A DNA stretch of 64,000 nucleotides from UBA721 sp002705165. Lineage in GTDB: Bacteria > Planctomycetota > Planctomycetia > Pirellulales > Pirellulaceae. The DNA lies in the NCBI GenBank assembly GCA_045565995.1, contig JBJLEF010000008.1, forward strand, positions 496,001 through 560,000, given 5' to 3'. This document shows, piece after piece, positions 27,426 to 36,369 of this stretch. The position numbers were made by a program, and so were the translations under genes. How positions within the stretch are numbered: position 1 is the stretch's first letter; each line of letters begins with the position of its first letter. The notes under the pieces are model-generated. The model worked only from the letters and a program-made list of their open reading frames with translations. It did not search any database and was not told where the DNA came from.

Positions 27426-28352
27426 TTAGTCCTCAATCTCCCTAATACGGCCCCCTTGGTTGACAATCGCCGGGGCTTTCGGATCCTCATTGATGAGGTC
27501 GTTATTCTTTAGCTTGGTTTCACTGAAGCCTTCCGTTCTAACCTGCGCTTTGCCGTTATTTCCAACAAGACACGCTTCAATCGTCACTCTTGACGCTCCA
27601 CCCACACTAATGCCGCTACGCCCATTTCCACGAGCCGTAATGCCCAACAACGTTGCGCCGAATACATTATCGTGAGCATTGATCCCATCCAGTTGGAATC
27701 CCTGAATGACAAATCCCTGAACAATGACATGACGACAATTTACAAGTGTTATTCCAACCCGGCGGGTGTTATAGGTTAGGTCATACTCGCGCGGTAATTT
27801 AGTTTGGTTTGTTCGGAAATAAATGCGACGGTTCACCAGACACCATTGTTCCTCTTCCAATGCCGGTACATCACTTACATCGTCCTCTAGCACTACTCGT
27901 TCGGCAGGCTTATTGCCAAGATAGAGAATTGTGAACGGCGAAGGGGCTGGGGTGCTATAAGTATTGTCTGAAAGTAATTCCCAGTCATCTTTGGGGACTT
28001 CTGTTCTGCCATCCAGGACCACACCATCGCCGATAATCCGGAAACTTTTTCCCACAAGTCCGCTATTGCTACCACCCTGCAAAGAAATACTTTCCTGATA
28101 GGGATCCGTCGTCTTCGCAACGTGGATAGTATCCCCTTTCGCGGCGATTTGAATAGCCCGCGAAATGGTACGAACAGGCCCGCTTTTACCACCACTGCCG
28201 TTGGGAGCCCGGCCATCCTGACTATCACTGCCACCAACATTATTGACATACAGATTTTTTGCGTCTGCTGTCGAAACAAAGAGCAGAGTCAGGCACAGGC
28301 AACTGACAAGACATCGTGATTTTTGTAGCCACATGGTTATGCTATCCATCAT
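27426..28352 (-). CDS. Secreted right-handed beta-helix protein
   Basis: 308 residues with a signal peptide ending near STADA. It begins with the pattern KNLYVNNVGGSDSQDGRAPN and PVRTISRAIQIAAKGDTIHV, typical of DUF1565/pectate-lyase-like parallel beta-helix proteins. Repeating strand turns follow (LVNCRHVIVQGFVIQGF, GATLLGITARGNGRSGISVGGASRVTIEACLV). Polysaccharide binding or cleavage is plausible, but catalytic residues are not identifiable. Its end lies 12 bases from the convergent fused synthase gene. Confidence 0.78.
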   Translation of the reverse strand: MMDSITMWLQKSRCLVSCLCLTLLFVSTADAKNLYVNNVGGSDSQDGRAPNGSGGKSGPVRTISRAIQIAAKGDTIHVAKTTDPYQESISLQGGSNSGLVGKSFRIIGDGVVLDGRTEVPKDDWELLSDNTYSTPAPSPFTILYLGNKPAERVVLEDDVSDVPALEEEQWCLVNRRIYFRTNQTKLPREYDLTYNTRRVGITLVNCRHVIVQGFVIQGFQLDGINAHDNVFGATLLGITARGNGRSGISVGGASRVTIEACLVGNNGKAQVRTEGFSETKLKNNDLINEDPKAPAIVNQGGRIREIED

Positions 28353-28473
28353 TCACCCGAAATTCCGGCGACAATAAAGAAGTAGAATACGGAATTGTGT
28401 GTCAAAACGGTGGATAAGAGAAGAGCAATCCCTCAACTTAGCTGCTCTATGTAAAGCTAAACGGTACCAAACC

Positions 28474-29496
28474 TTAGTCTCCTTCTACCACGGGCGCCAG
28501 TGCTTCGATCTCTTTCTTACTATTGAAATAGTAAACAACACCGATCAATGCATTGATGATAGTGACTAAACGGAAGCCTAAAGCCACAGCTAATCCGGAG
28601 CCGGCATCATAGCCACCTTCCACATACATTTTAGAAAACATCACTTCAAAGGCGCCGATCCCGCCCGGTAAGGGAACAGAAGCAGCAAGATTCGACATCG
28701 GTGAAATAACCAGATGTTGTACAAAATTAGGATGCGCCACACTGAGGCCCATCGCGATCACGAACACACTCAAAGCGAACAAGCAATGGACGATTGTCGT
28801 CATCAATGTAAGCCCGATTAATAACACCGGTTGGCTACGGTATGTATAAATAGCAAATGTTAGTTTTTTGAGAGTACCACCAACTCGTGGGATCTGCTCC
28901 AACTTGTTTTGCACGGTCGCCCCGGTAAGAGCAGGTAGGAGTATCAATAGTAGTCCGGCGATAGCTCCGGCAACAGAAATTGCCAAGGAAACTTCAGCAA
29001 TCCTTTGCAGGGCTGCCGCTGTTTCCACAGCGCCGTCAACAGCCTTACTTCCGGCAAAAGAAGCAACCGCACAAACCACGGTCAACGCATAAAGTCCCAT
29101 CACTCGGTCAAGCAAAACCGACGCGACGACTTCGGGTTTTTTATCCGGTCGTTCACGGGAAATGAAAATCGCTTTGATGGCGTCCCCACCGACAACACCT
29201 AATGACAGGAAGTTTGAGAAGTAACCGATAAATCCCAGTCGAAAGGCATCTTTCAATTTGAATTCAATCTCCAGTGCACGCACGAGAAAGAACCAGCGAA
29301 TGAAGGTAAGAGATAAGCCTGCGAGTGCCACAACGAGACCGAGCACTAAATAACCGGCATTCCAATGTTTGCGATTCTCCCAAACGGACTTAAAGCTATC
29401 GGAATCTTTCCCCGTTAAAACCTGATAAATGAGAAAGCCAACGATCCCCAAAGCAATCGTGTATTTGGCTAACGCAATCAGAGTTTTCTTGTTCAC
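28474..29496 (-). CDS. Lysylphosphatidylglycerol synthase/UPF0104-type membrane protein
   Basis: 340 residues with about eight membrane segments and a GTG start. The pattern (LTFIRWFFLVRALEIEF, FRLGFIGYFSNFLSLGVVGGDAIKAIFISRE, ASVLLDRVMGLYAL, SVPLPGGIGAFEVMFSKMY) matches the LPG-synthase transmembrane/UPF0104 family, which includes flippase-like proteins. No soluble aminoacyl-transferase domain is attached, so it probably moves or exports a lipid or isoprenoid substrate and does not make lysyl-PG. Its gene starts 134 bases from the tRNA on the opposite side. Confidence 0.85.
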   Translation of the reverse strand: MNKKTLIALAKYTIALGIVGFLIYQVLTGKDSDSFKSVWENRKHWNAGYLVLGLVVALAGLSLTFIRWFFLVRALEIEFKLKDAFRLGFIGYFSNFLSLGVVGGDAIKAIFISRERPDKKPEVVASVLLDRVMGLYALTVVCAVASFAGSKAVDGAVETAAALQRIAEVSLAISVAGAIAGLLLILLPALTGATVQNKLEQIPRVGGTLKKLTFAIYTYRSQPVLLIGLTLMTTIVHCLFALSVFVIAMGLSVAHPNFVQHLVISPMSNLAASVPLPGGIGAFEVMFSKMYVEGGYDAGSGLAVALGFRLVTIINALIGVVYYFNSKKEIEALAPVVEGD

Positions 29497-29630
29497 AGGA
29501 TTATCCGTTTTGTAAGGAAAGCTGGATCGATAAGAGGTGGTTGACAGGGGGCACCACCATAGTTAGTTTCAAATATTCACATACCTGTTTGGATGTTTCG
29601 GCATTCTACCCATGTGTAGTTTATTCAAAC

Positions 29631-29703
29631 GGGGGATTAGCTCAGTTGGGAGAGCGTTTGGCTGGCAGCCAAAAGGTCAGGGGTTCGAGTCCCCTATCCT
29701 CCA
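29631..29703 (+). tRNA. tRNA-Ala (anticodon GGC)
   Basis: A complete cloverleaf of 73 nt. Acceptor GGGGGAT pairs with ATCCTCC and includes the alanine identity pair G3-U70. D arm GCTC-AGTTGGGA-GAGC; anticodon stem TTTGG/CCAAA with loop CTGGCAG, giving anticodon GGC (reads GCC). T arm AGGGG-TTCGAGT-CCCCT; discriminator A73. The 3' CCA is not encoded and must be added by tRNA nucleotidyltransferase. Confidence 0.97.
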
Positions 29704-29710
29704 CTCGAAG

Positions 29711-29756
29711 AAAAAACGCCCGTGTATAGCTTAAAAAGCGACTCGGGCGTTTTTTT
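29711..29756 (+). terminator. Rho-independent terminator after tRNA-Ala
   Basis: Stem CGCCCG (29717-29722) pairs with CGGGCG (29744-29749), and an inner GCTT/AAGC stem extends it. A run of six A precedes and a run of seven T follows, so the outer stem extends by A-T pairs and the element could act in both directions. It begins eight bases after the tRNA. Confidence 0.88.
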
Positions 29757-29877
29757 GTCTGAGTCGAAATTAAACCCTTTACTACCGCTCCGCGACATTT
29801 AGATTGAATTACGATTCAAAATCAGGCTACAATCACCAATTCATACATTTTTGCATTTGTTCAATTGAAAGTTAGCG

Positions 29878-30846
29878 ATGAGTCCCATAGCAATACGCCT
29901 AGGTATCATGATGTTCCTCCAATTCTTCGTTTGGGGAGCCTGGTATGTATCAATGACAGGTTTCTTCGGAGATCAGGAGATGGATGGCGTTATTGGAGCG
30001 GCTTATACTATCGGGCCTATCGCCGCTATTATCGCTCCATTGTTCTTAGGTGTCATCGCTGACCGGATCTTTGCTAGTCAAAAAGTCCTGAGTGCCCTCC
30101 ATTTAATTGGTGCCATTGCCATCATTCTCGCTCCTATGACTGCCAAAGGCTTCAGTTTAGAAACGCTTGCTACCGACGCCAATTGGGTTGATATTTATTT
30201 ACTCCATGATCTACCTGCATTTCAGCAGCCAATGATCTTACTACTACTGCTTCACATGCTGTGCTACATGCCTACTTTAAGCCTAACAACTAGCATTTCT
30301 TTTCAACATCTCGAAGATCAGGAAAAAGAGTTTCCGTATGTTCGAGTCTTTGGAACCATTGGCTGGATTGTAGGCAATATTTCTATCAGTTTCTTAGCCG
30401 GAAAAGATGCCTCCGCGACACAATTCTACTTAGCAGGCGGTGCTGGACTGTTACTGGCAGGGTTTAGCATGACGTTACCAAATACCCCACCACCAAACAA
30501 AGGTAAATCCACTTCAATTGGACAGATTCTTGGTGTTGACTCGTTGAAGCTATTTAAGGATCGCAACTATTCAATATTTATGCTCTGCTCCTTTTTGCTA
30601 TGTATCCCCTTAGCAGGATACTATGCCTACGCTCGAAGTTACGTAGATAGTAGTGAAGTTCTTATCAACGGCAGTGCCACCTTTACAATGAGTCTAGGTC
30701 AAATGTCCGAAATTTTCTTCATGGTTATCATGCCCCTGATGTTTATGCGTCTTGGTGTTAAATGGATGCTAGTGGCAGGGATGGGAGCGTGGGTTTTGAG
30801 ATACGCTCTGTTCTCCATGGGAGCGGATGACAACGTTGCTGGATGA
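29878..30846 (+). CDS. Nucleoside:H+ symporter-like MFS transporter, N-terminal part (frameshifted)
   Basis: 322 residues with about nine membrane segments, beginning MSPIAIRLGIMMFLQFFVWGAWYVSM. This is the start of the bacterial nucleoside:H+ symporter (NupG/XapB) branch of the MFS; YVRVFGTIGWIVGN is another family stretch. The frame stops at TGA 30844-30846, inside the expected membrane core. Homologous sequence continues at once in the -1 frame: rereading one base after GCT at 30838-30840 gives TGG ATG ATC ATC, joining smoothly to WMIIFGVLLHGICYDFFF. No slippery heptamer is present at the junction, so a one-base deletion or sequence error is more likely than programmed frameshifting. Confidence 0.85.
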   Translation: MSPIAIRLGIMMFLQFFVWGAWYVSMTGFFGDQEMDGVIGAAYTIGPIAAIIAPLFLGVIADRIFASQKVLSALHLIGAIAIILAPMTAKGFSLETLATDANWVDIYLLHDLPAFQQPMILLLLLHMLCYMPTLSLTTSISFQHLEDQEKEFPYVRVFGTIGWIVGNISISFLAGKDASATQFYLAGGAGLLLAGFSMTLPNTPPPNKGKSTSIGQILGVDSLKLFKDRNYSIFMLCSFLLCIPLAGYYAYARSYVDSSEVLINGSATFTMSLGQMSEIFFMVIMPLMFMRLGVKWMLVAGMGAWVLRYALFSMGADDNVAG

Positions 30847-31280
30847 TCATCTTCGGTGTACTGCTGCACGGGATCTGCTATGACTTCTTCTTTGTTACTG
30901 GGATGGTCTATGTTGATAAAAAAGCCCCCGAAGAAATCAGAAATCAGGCACAAGGATTTCTGGTGCTCGTTACTCAAGGACTTGGGTTGGGCATTGGAGC
31001 CAAATTGTTCGCCGCACATGCAACAGTAAATACTGTAGATGGGAATGCTGACTGGGAAACCATTTGGAAATATCCAGCTATCTTGGCTCTGATTATTTTA
31101 GTGATATTTGTTGTCTTGTTTAATGACAAAACATCCAAAGTTGCTACTACAGATGGAACAACGGAGGGCAACAACCCTGACGCAGACCCTTACCAAACTG
31201 CCTCCCAAGCACTTGAACCCGTAGCTGCAGAAGGTGAAGCGTGTAGTGTCGATGGTGACTGTGATACTGGCGGCGGTTGA
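30843..31280 (+). CDS. Nucleoside:H+ symporter-like MFS transporter, C-terminal part (frameshifted)
   Basis: 145 residues carrying the last three membrane segments: FGVLLHGICYDFFFVTGMVYVDKKAPEEIRNQAQG is the strongly conserved family block, followed by two further helices. It ends in a polar tail with Cys residues (CSVDGDCDTGGG). It overlaps the previous frame by ATGA, so it could in principle be reinitiated as a separate chain, but no known transporter of this family is split here. The two parts together (about 465 residues) equal a normal length. A terminator follows at 31328-31360. Confidence 0.82.
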   Translation: MIIFGVLLHGICYDFFFVTGMVYVDKKAPEEIRNQAQGFLVLVTQGLGLGIGAKLFAAHATVNTVDGNADWETIWKYPAILALIILVIFVVLFNDKTSKVATTDGTTEGNNPDADPYQTASQALEPVAAEGEACSVDGDCDTGGG

Positions 31281-31327
31281 AACTAAGCACTACGCCTTGA
31301 GGTCTCAAGGTTTACAGCGAACAAGGG

Positions 31328-31360
31328 GAGCCATAGTCTTTAGACTGTGGCTCTTTTTTT
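31328..31360 (+). terminator. Rho-independent terminator
   Basis: GAGCCATAGTC (31328-31338), loop TTTA, GACTGTGGCTC (31343-31353): an 11-bp stem with one G-U pair, followed by seven T. It lies 48 bases after the symporter gene and before the convergent CpaC-like gene. Confidence 0.92.
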
Positions 31361-31381
31361 GTTCCTCACTTAATGATTATT

Positions 31382-32596
31382 TTAAGGAGTAGTTGCAACC
31401 TTCTCACCTGGAGTTTGTCCCGGCGCAATAATAATAAACAGCTCGACTTTGTCGTCGATCCGTTTTGTCTTGTAAAAAGATTCACCAAGCAAAGGCAAGT
31501 CTGACAACAAAGGCAGGTCTTCCTTCTCACGGATGACTCGATCCATCGGCATACCATACAACATTAATGATTCGCCTTCAGCCAAATCGATCAACAAATC
31601 ATGCTGGTGTGTTCGAATACTGGGCAGAGTTACCGTCTCCAACCTCGCAGACTTCGTGACGTCGATCTGGTTAATGCGTGGCTGAACACCTAATCTCAGC
31701 TTACCGTTGGTAAGACGAGTCGGTAATACTTGCATCCGCACCCCCCATTGTTGCAGTCGAACTTTTCCTTCGGTACGTCCTGCAGCCACAACCAGTGGCA
31801 ACTGTCCACCTGTCTCAAAAGACGCTCGACGGCCTTCCATAGTGGAGATAACAGGCGCTGCGATTTTGCGAAGCAATTTCTTGTCGTAAGCAGCTTGAAG
31901 AAAATCAGCGATCTCACCGTGTGTCGCTAAGACCTGATGTTGCATTTGCCCCGTTTTACTTGTCTTCAGGGGCCACTTCAATGAATGCTTTGCCAGATCA
32001 TAATGAGAAATCTCGAAGATCGATGCCTGAAGCTTGACCGGTTCCGGTTCTACGGCCGACTTCTGAATGAGCTTCAGATTGTTGATGACACGGGGAAAAA
32101 ACTGCTTGGCGACGGACTCAATATTAGTCCGAGTCTCGACTTCCTTGACGTATCCGGAAAGCATGACACTTCCGGCAAGCTGTCTCACCGCGACCTCCAG
32201 ATCAGCAAACTCCTCTTTCAACACTTTTTCCAATTCCGCAATCGGAGCGTGGATCAGGACTTCATAGGTCTGTGTGTTACCGCCCTGTCCCCAGACATTG
32301 AGACGCGTTTTACCGGGCTTCAGTGCCCGTAAACGAAGCTTGCTGGGAGTGACTGGTTCGAGCTTCAAAAGAGAGTCGTCTGCTAAAAACACTCGTGTCA
32401 CATCGAACGGCCAACTCAGGATACGATGTTCACTCATTTCCATTTCAACCTGGACGGCAGGTAACACCGACTTCACACCGGCTTCCGGAAGAGCAAATCC
32501 CTGTGGCTCCTCCTTTTGCTGCGCCTGCGCAAACGTTGCCAACCAAAGGGCTAGCAACGAGGCGAAAGGCCATGAATTATGGAATCTGTTTTTCAT
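31382..32596 (-). CDS. CpaC/RcpA-like pilus secretin (type II/III secretion family)
   Basis: About 404 residues from ATG 32596 (GAGGAA upstream; the longer GTG frame overlaps the previous gene). A signal peptide (SWPFASLLALWLATFAQAQ) is followed by a CpaC-type N domain (EHRILSWPFDVTRVFLADDSLLKLEPVTPSKLRLRALKPGKTRLNVWGQ). A BON-like segment (VAVRQLAGSVMLSGYVKEVE) comes next, then a secretin core (VQPRINQIDVTKSARLETVTLPSIRT, LAEGESLMLYGM, LPLLSDLPLLGESF). It would form an outer-membrane ring for a Tad/Flp-type pilus. It lies 22 bases after the cpaB-like gene; no other pilus genes are adjacent. Confidence 0.85.
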   Translation of the reverse strand: MKNRFHNSWPFASLLALWLATFAQAQQKEEPQGFALPEAGVKSVLPAVQVEMEMSEHRILSWPFDVTRVFLADDSLLKLEPVTPSKLRLRALKPGKTRLNVWGQGGNTQTYEVLIHAPIAELEKVLKEEFADLEVAVRQLAGSVMLSGYVKEVETRTNIESVAKQFFPRVINNLKLIQKSAVEPEPVKLQASIFEISHYDLAKHSLKWPLKTSKTGQMQHQVLATHGEIADFLQAAYDKKLLRKIAAPVISTMEGRRASFETGGQLPLVVAAGRTEGKVRLQQWGVRMQVLPTRLTNGKLRLGVQPRINQIDVTKSARLETVTLPSIRTHQHDLLIDLAEGESLMLYGMPMDRVIREKEDLPLLSDLPLLGESFYKTKRIDDKVELFIIIAPGQTPGEKVATTP

Positions 32597-32618
32597 CGAA
32601 TGCCTATTCCTCGGAAGT

Positions 32619-33758
32619 TCATTTCTGCAATGCAATCTTGGCGGGTTCACCGTCTAGGTTTTGACTCGTTTTAGTTTCCTGATGCTCATCTGCGATAATG
32701 ACTGGTTCGCTATCCCGAGTCTTCCAGACATAACGTACAACTCCGTCCGGTGTTATCACTTCCATCTCACGATAGCTTTTCTCAAAATTAGGCTGCGATA
32801 TCACGTTGGCCGGTGTCACATTCAGCTTGTTTTGTTCGGCTTCATCCATGCGATCGGTGATCTTCTTTGCAAGCTTGTCGGTGACTTGTTCGGTCACCTG
32901 CTGAGCTACCTGATTTGCTAACGCTTCCAGTTGTTCCTTGCGGTCAGTCGCGTCAGGCACTTGGTTTGGAACCTCAGGCTGCACAACAGCCTGTTGTTTG
33001 ATTGGTGGGTTGTCGGCACTTGGCTCCTGTTGAATCTCAACTTCGACCACCATTGATTCTTTGATCGAATCCAACGTATGGATCATGCCGGAAGGAAAAT
33101 CACCTTCATTCGCGGCACCAGTTAGACTCAAATGTAAATTACCGTTATTCATGGCTACCAGAATTGGTTCCACAAGCTCTGATTGAACAAGCAAAGTCAA
33201 ATTAGCTTCTAACGCCTCAGACTCGGAAGCCTCTTGGATCCCCATCACCTGACAATTGCTTGCCAAACGGGTAATTCCTAAAGTGTCGCTTCCCTCTGAC
33301 GATACAATTCCGGCCACATCCACACTACAACCGGACTCCATTAAACCCACTAAGAGTGGATCGAGATGGCTCTCAACCGTGACGGTTCTGTACCCAGGCA
33401 TCAGTGTTTCCACGGCCACCTGATTTGTTTTCTGCAAGACTTGCGCGGTAATCGGGTCACCAACAATCAATCGCCTAGCTGCGAATTGGCCTTTGATTGC
33501 CTGCAGGTCCATGACCGGTTTTGCATCGGCCAGTTGAGTCTCTGCCACTTCCATAATCCGGAGCTTCGTTAGATCCAATCGCTCCCCGGCATCCATATTA
33601 ATGGCTGCTGCATAGACTCTGTGCGTGTTAACAATTTCTTTGGTTGGAGGCTCTGGCTTCTCTTTACTAACGCCAATGGCACAAACGAGTCCAATGGCTA
33701 GAGCTCCCACCAGCAACACATACTTCTTTATTCGAGCTAACAAGGTGATTATTCCCAA
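32619..33758 (-). CDS. CpaB/RcpC-like pilus assembly protein (SAF domain)
   Basis: 379 residues. An N-terminal membrane anchor (KYVLLVGALAIGLVCAIGV) is followed by a SAF domain at about residues 45-110 (VYAAAINMDAGERLDLTKLRIMEV, GQFAARRLIVGDPIT) and a RcpC/CpaB-like region (MPGYRTVTVESHLDPLLVGLMESGCSVDVAGIV). The C-terminal third is a predicted coiled-coil/disordered tail (EQLEALANQVAQQVTEQVTDKLAKKI) not typical of CpaB. The start is uncertain (TTG 33758 without a clear ribosome site; TTG 33743 is an alternative). First gene of a two-gene operon with the CpaC-like gene. Confidence 0.8.
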   Translation of the reverse strand: MGIITLLARIKKYVLLVGALAIGLVCAIGVSKEKPEPPTKEIVNTHRVYAAAINMDAGERLDLTKLRIMEVAETQLADAKPVMDLQAIKGQFAARRLIVGDPITAQVLQKTNQVAVETLMPGYRTVTVESHLDPLLVGLMESGCSVDVAGIVSSEGSDTLGITRLASNCQVMGIQEASESEALEANLTLLVQSELVEPILVAMNNGNLHLSLTGAANEGDFPSGMIHTLDSIKESMVVEVEIQQEPSADNPPIKQQAVVQPEVPNQVPDATDRKEQLEALANQVAQQVTEQVTDKLAKKITDRMDEAEQNKLNVTPANVISQPNFEKSYREMEVITPDGVVRYVWKTRDSEPVIIADEHQETKTSQNLDGEPAKIALQK

Positions 33759-33920
33759 TTTCGAACGATTTCAGCACAGCAAATAGACTACAAAGCGCAG
33801 CCTCTAGCGCTATGACTTATCGTTTTCTTCGGAATAATCACTATACTCGCGTTACGATTATGGCGTAAAAAAAGGATTTTCCGGCATAGGTTACCTATTT
33901 CCACAGGATAGTGCGATGAA

Positions 33921-33942
33921 TTACCCCCATTAAGGGGCGTAA
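33921..33942 (-). other. Hairpin between the Gfo/Idh and CpaB-like genes
   Basis: TTACCCCC-ATTAA-GGGG(C)GTAA: eight base pairs with one bulged C, about 50 bases beyond the Gfo/Idh stop in its direction of transcription. It lacks a U run, so it may be a weak or Rho-assisted terminator. Confidence 0.3.
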
Positions 33943-33991
33943 GTTAAAACGTATCCCTCAAACCGGCAAGAGCCCGGGAAGTTTGACAAGA

Positions 33992-35269
33992 CTACTGCGG
34001 ACGGGCCCAGTGGTCTCGATACGTTTTGTCCAGTAGTTCGTTAGCTTCCCGATCATTGAACACCGTCTCCATTTCAGGATCAAACTCAAAACCCCGTCCC
34101 AAACGCACCGCAATATTACCTAGATGACAAAGAGAGGATGTGAAGTGGCCGGTTTCTATATCTGCATTGGGCTGCTTCCCTGAACGAATACAATCAAGCC
34201 AATTCCCAATGTGCTTGCCTGTGTTTTGAGCTTCCGTTTTTATTTGAATGTCTCGCTTTACGTTTCGTGGCCCGAGCACTTCAATTTTTCCTCGTCGACT
34301 GAGATACATCTGGCCTTCGGTGCCATAGAACTCCGCGCCACTATCGGTGTGATGTGGATAGTTTGTGGACCAAAGCCGTTGCTCATAAATCAACGTCTTA
34401 TGATTTTCGGGTTTACCATCACCTCGATACTCAAACAGCACATGCTGAGTATCAGGAAATTGTTGGTCATCATCGAAGAAGTACTTACCGCCGACTGCCG
34501 CAATTCGGTTGGGATGTGTCTTCACCCCCAAACCCCAACGAGTGTAATCGATATCATGGACTCCATCATTGCCCATGTCGCCCGTCCCAAAATTATAAAA
34601 CCAATGCCACCCACTGTTCACGCGATTCTGCTGGTACGGTAACCACCCTGCAGGTCCTACCCAGTTTTCATAGTCCAACTGTGGCGGAGGATCACTAGGT
34701 TGCTGCTTGCCAATATTAACTCGCCGCTGTACATTCCAGCACTTCGCAACTTTGACATCGCCAATGACTCCCTCACGTAACAACTCAACAGCCTCGATCA
34801 TCATGTCGGTACTGCGTACCTGGGTTCCATGTTGAACAATCACCTTGCTTCGGGCAGCGGCCTCAACCAATAGCCGTCCCTCTCGGACAGTATGTGAACA
34901 GGGTTTTTCGACGTACACATGTTTACCAGCCTGGCAAGCCATGATAGCTGCCGGCGCATGCCAGTGGTCCGGTGTCGCAATCACTACAGCATCGATATCC
35001 GGATCATCCAAAATCTCACGCAGATCATCGACGTGATTGACACCCTGATCCTGTTTGCGGGTTTTATTTACTTCAGCAATCGCCGTAATAGCTACGTTCG
35101 GATACTTCCCCAACTCCACCTTGAGCGTCGTAGCCCGACCTCCATTACCAATCAAACCAATTCGTATTCCTTCACTGGCATTAGTGCCTGCTTGAGAGCC
35201 CGAAGTTGCTGAAACGGTAGCAACAGCCAGGGAAGACTGCATAAACTTTCGACGCCGCTGGTTAATCAT
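33992..35269 (-). CDS. Gfo/Idh/MocA family oxidoreductase, exported
   Basis: 425 residues with a Tat-like leader (NQRRRKFMQSSLAVATVSA). The Rossmann dinucleotide motif IRIGLIGNGGRA is at about 35-46 and the family EKP motif appears in YVEKPCSHTVREG. The C-terminal alpha/beta domain contains HWFYNFGTGDMGNDGVHDIDYTRWGLG, a stretch typical of planctomycete members. NAD(P)-dependent sugar or cyclitol oxidoreductase; export together with tightly bound cofactor is the rule for Tat-type members. Substrate unknown. Confidence 0.9.
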   Translation of the reverse strand: MINQRRRKFMQSSLAVATVSATSGSQAGTNASEGIRIGLIGNGGRATTLKVELGKYPNVAITAIAEVNKTRKQDQGVNHVDDLREILDDPDIDAVVIATPDHWHAPAAIMACQAGKHVYVEKPCSHTVREGRLLVEAAARSKVIVQHGTQVRSTDMMIEAVELLREGVIGDVKVAKCWNVQRRVNIGKQQPSDPPPQLDYENWVGPAGWLPYQQNRVNSGWHWFYNFGTGDMGNDGVHDIDYTRWGLGVKTHPNRIAAVGGKYFFDDDQQFPDTQHVLFEYRGDGKPENHKTLIYEQRLWSTNYPHHTDSGAEFYGTEGQMYLSRRGKIEVLGPRNVKRDIQIKTEAQNTGKHIGNWLDCIRSGKQPNADIETGHFTSSLCHLGNIAVRLGRGFEFDPEMETVFNDREANELLDKTYRDHWARPQ

Positions 35270-35355
35270 TACTAAAGGCCCTGTTTCAATTCAATCGTTC
35301 AGTAAATAAACTTGAAGAGAACAGACAACTATTTCCACGGATTACAGATCAAGCC

Positions 35356-36357
35356 ATGAAACATATCTGCATTCTTTTACTGCTACTTGCGTTTCCATTG
35401 TCCCTCACGGCCAAAGAACCCGTCAAATTAATTTTTGATACCGATATGGGTAACGATATCGACGATGCAATGGCGCTGGCCATGATTCATTCATTGATCT
35501 CTCGTGGTGAGTGTGAGTTACTTGCCGTAACCGTGACCAAAGACCATCCTCAAGCAGCAGCGTTTGTTGATCTAATCAATACCTTTTATGGGCGGCCTGA
35601 TATTCCAGTCGGAGTTGTCAAAGGAGGAATGGCAAAAGAGCAAAGTAAATACACGGTGCTAGCTGATCATCAACAAGGAGACCGACAGCGTTACCCACAT
35701 GACCTAATCAATGGAAACAACGCCCCGGACGCACTAAAGGTTCTGCGTAAAACCCTCGCTGGAGCGGAAGACAAAAGCATTGTTATCGCGCAAGTCGGTT
35801 TTTCCACCAATCTGTCTCGTCTCATGAACACAAAACCCGACGAGATTAGTTCTCAGAGCGGAATGGAACTCATCCAATCCAAAGTACATCATCTGGAAAT
35901 CATGGCTGGTTCCTTTACTAAGATTGGCGACAACGAGCGATTCCTGGAATACAACGTTAAAATTGATATCCCTCATGCCAAACGAATTCTGGAGCTATGG
36001 CCATCAGAAGTGGTCATCAGTGGATTTGAAATCGGGATTTCGCTTCGTTATCCGGCTCGCTCGATCCTTGAAGACTTCAACTATGTTGAAAAACACCCCA
36101 TTCCAACTGCCTACCAGTTGTACAATCCCACTCCGCACGAGCGTCCCACATGGGACCTGACCAGCGTACTTCAAGGCGTTCGTCCCGACCGCGGATACTT
36201 TGATCTGTCCGCTCCGGGGAAAGTCAAAGTCCATGACGATGGATATACTGAATTCCTGCCTCAGAAAAACGGAACCCGGAAATTCCTAATTCTCAAACCA
36301 GAGAACACACAGCGAGTCCGGGATACACTCGTCCATCTCACCAGCCAACCTCAGTAG
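35356..36357 (+). CDS. Secreted nucleoside hydrolase (IunH family)
   Basis: 333 residues with a signal peptide (MKHICILLLLLAFPLSLTAKE). The calcium-binding N-terminal motif of inosine-uridine nucleoside hydrolases is present as FDTDMGNDIDDAMAL (DxDxxxDD). It cleaves the N-glycosidic bond of ribonucleosides to base and ribose. A periplasmic location suits scavenging of external nucleosides. It is the first gene of a tight operon: 12 bases to the SelA-like gene, then 9 to a sulfatase. Confidence 0.88.
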   Translation: MKHICILLLLLAFPLSLTAKEPVKLIFDTDMGNDIDDAMALAMIHSLISRGECELLAVTVTKDHPQAAAFVDLINTFYGRPDIPVGVVKGGMAKEQSKYTVLADHQQGDRQRYPHDLINGNNAPDALKVLRKTLAGAEDKSIVIAQVGFSTNLSRLMNTKPDEISSQSGMELIQSKVHHLEIMAGSFTKIGDNERFLEYNVKIDIPHAKRILELWPSEVVISGFEIGISLRYPARSILEDFNYVEKHPIPTAYQLYNPTPHERPTWDLTSVLQGVRPDRGYFDLSAPGKVKVHDDGYTEFLPQKNGTRKFLILKPENTQRVRDTLVHLTSQPQ

Positions 36358-36369
36358 GAAATCCAATTC

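Larger units (their letters stand above)
29497..29877. other. Intergenic region with tRNA-Ala and its terminator
   Basis: Contains tRNA-Ala(GGC) at 29631-29703 and a terminator at 29711-29756. The first 134 bases hold the divergent promoters of the membrane protein and the tRNA; the last 120 bases are the leader of the symporter gene. A plus-strand frame at 29541-29729 covers the tRNA and is not a gene. Confidence 0.85.

Noticed and set aside
29541..29729. Small plus-strand frame over the tRNA
   Set aside because: It reads through the tRNA-Ala gene; the translated segment LGERLAGSQKVRGSSPL is a typical tRNA-derived false ORF.
30838..30846. Programmed -1 frameshift site
   Set aside because: No X-XXY-YYZ slippery heptamer is present at the junction, and I found no pseudoknot, so mutation or sequence error is simpler.
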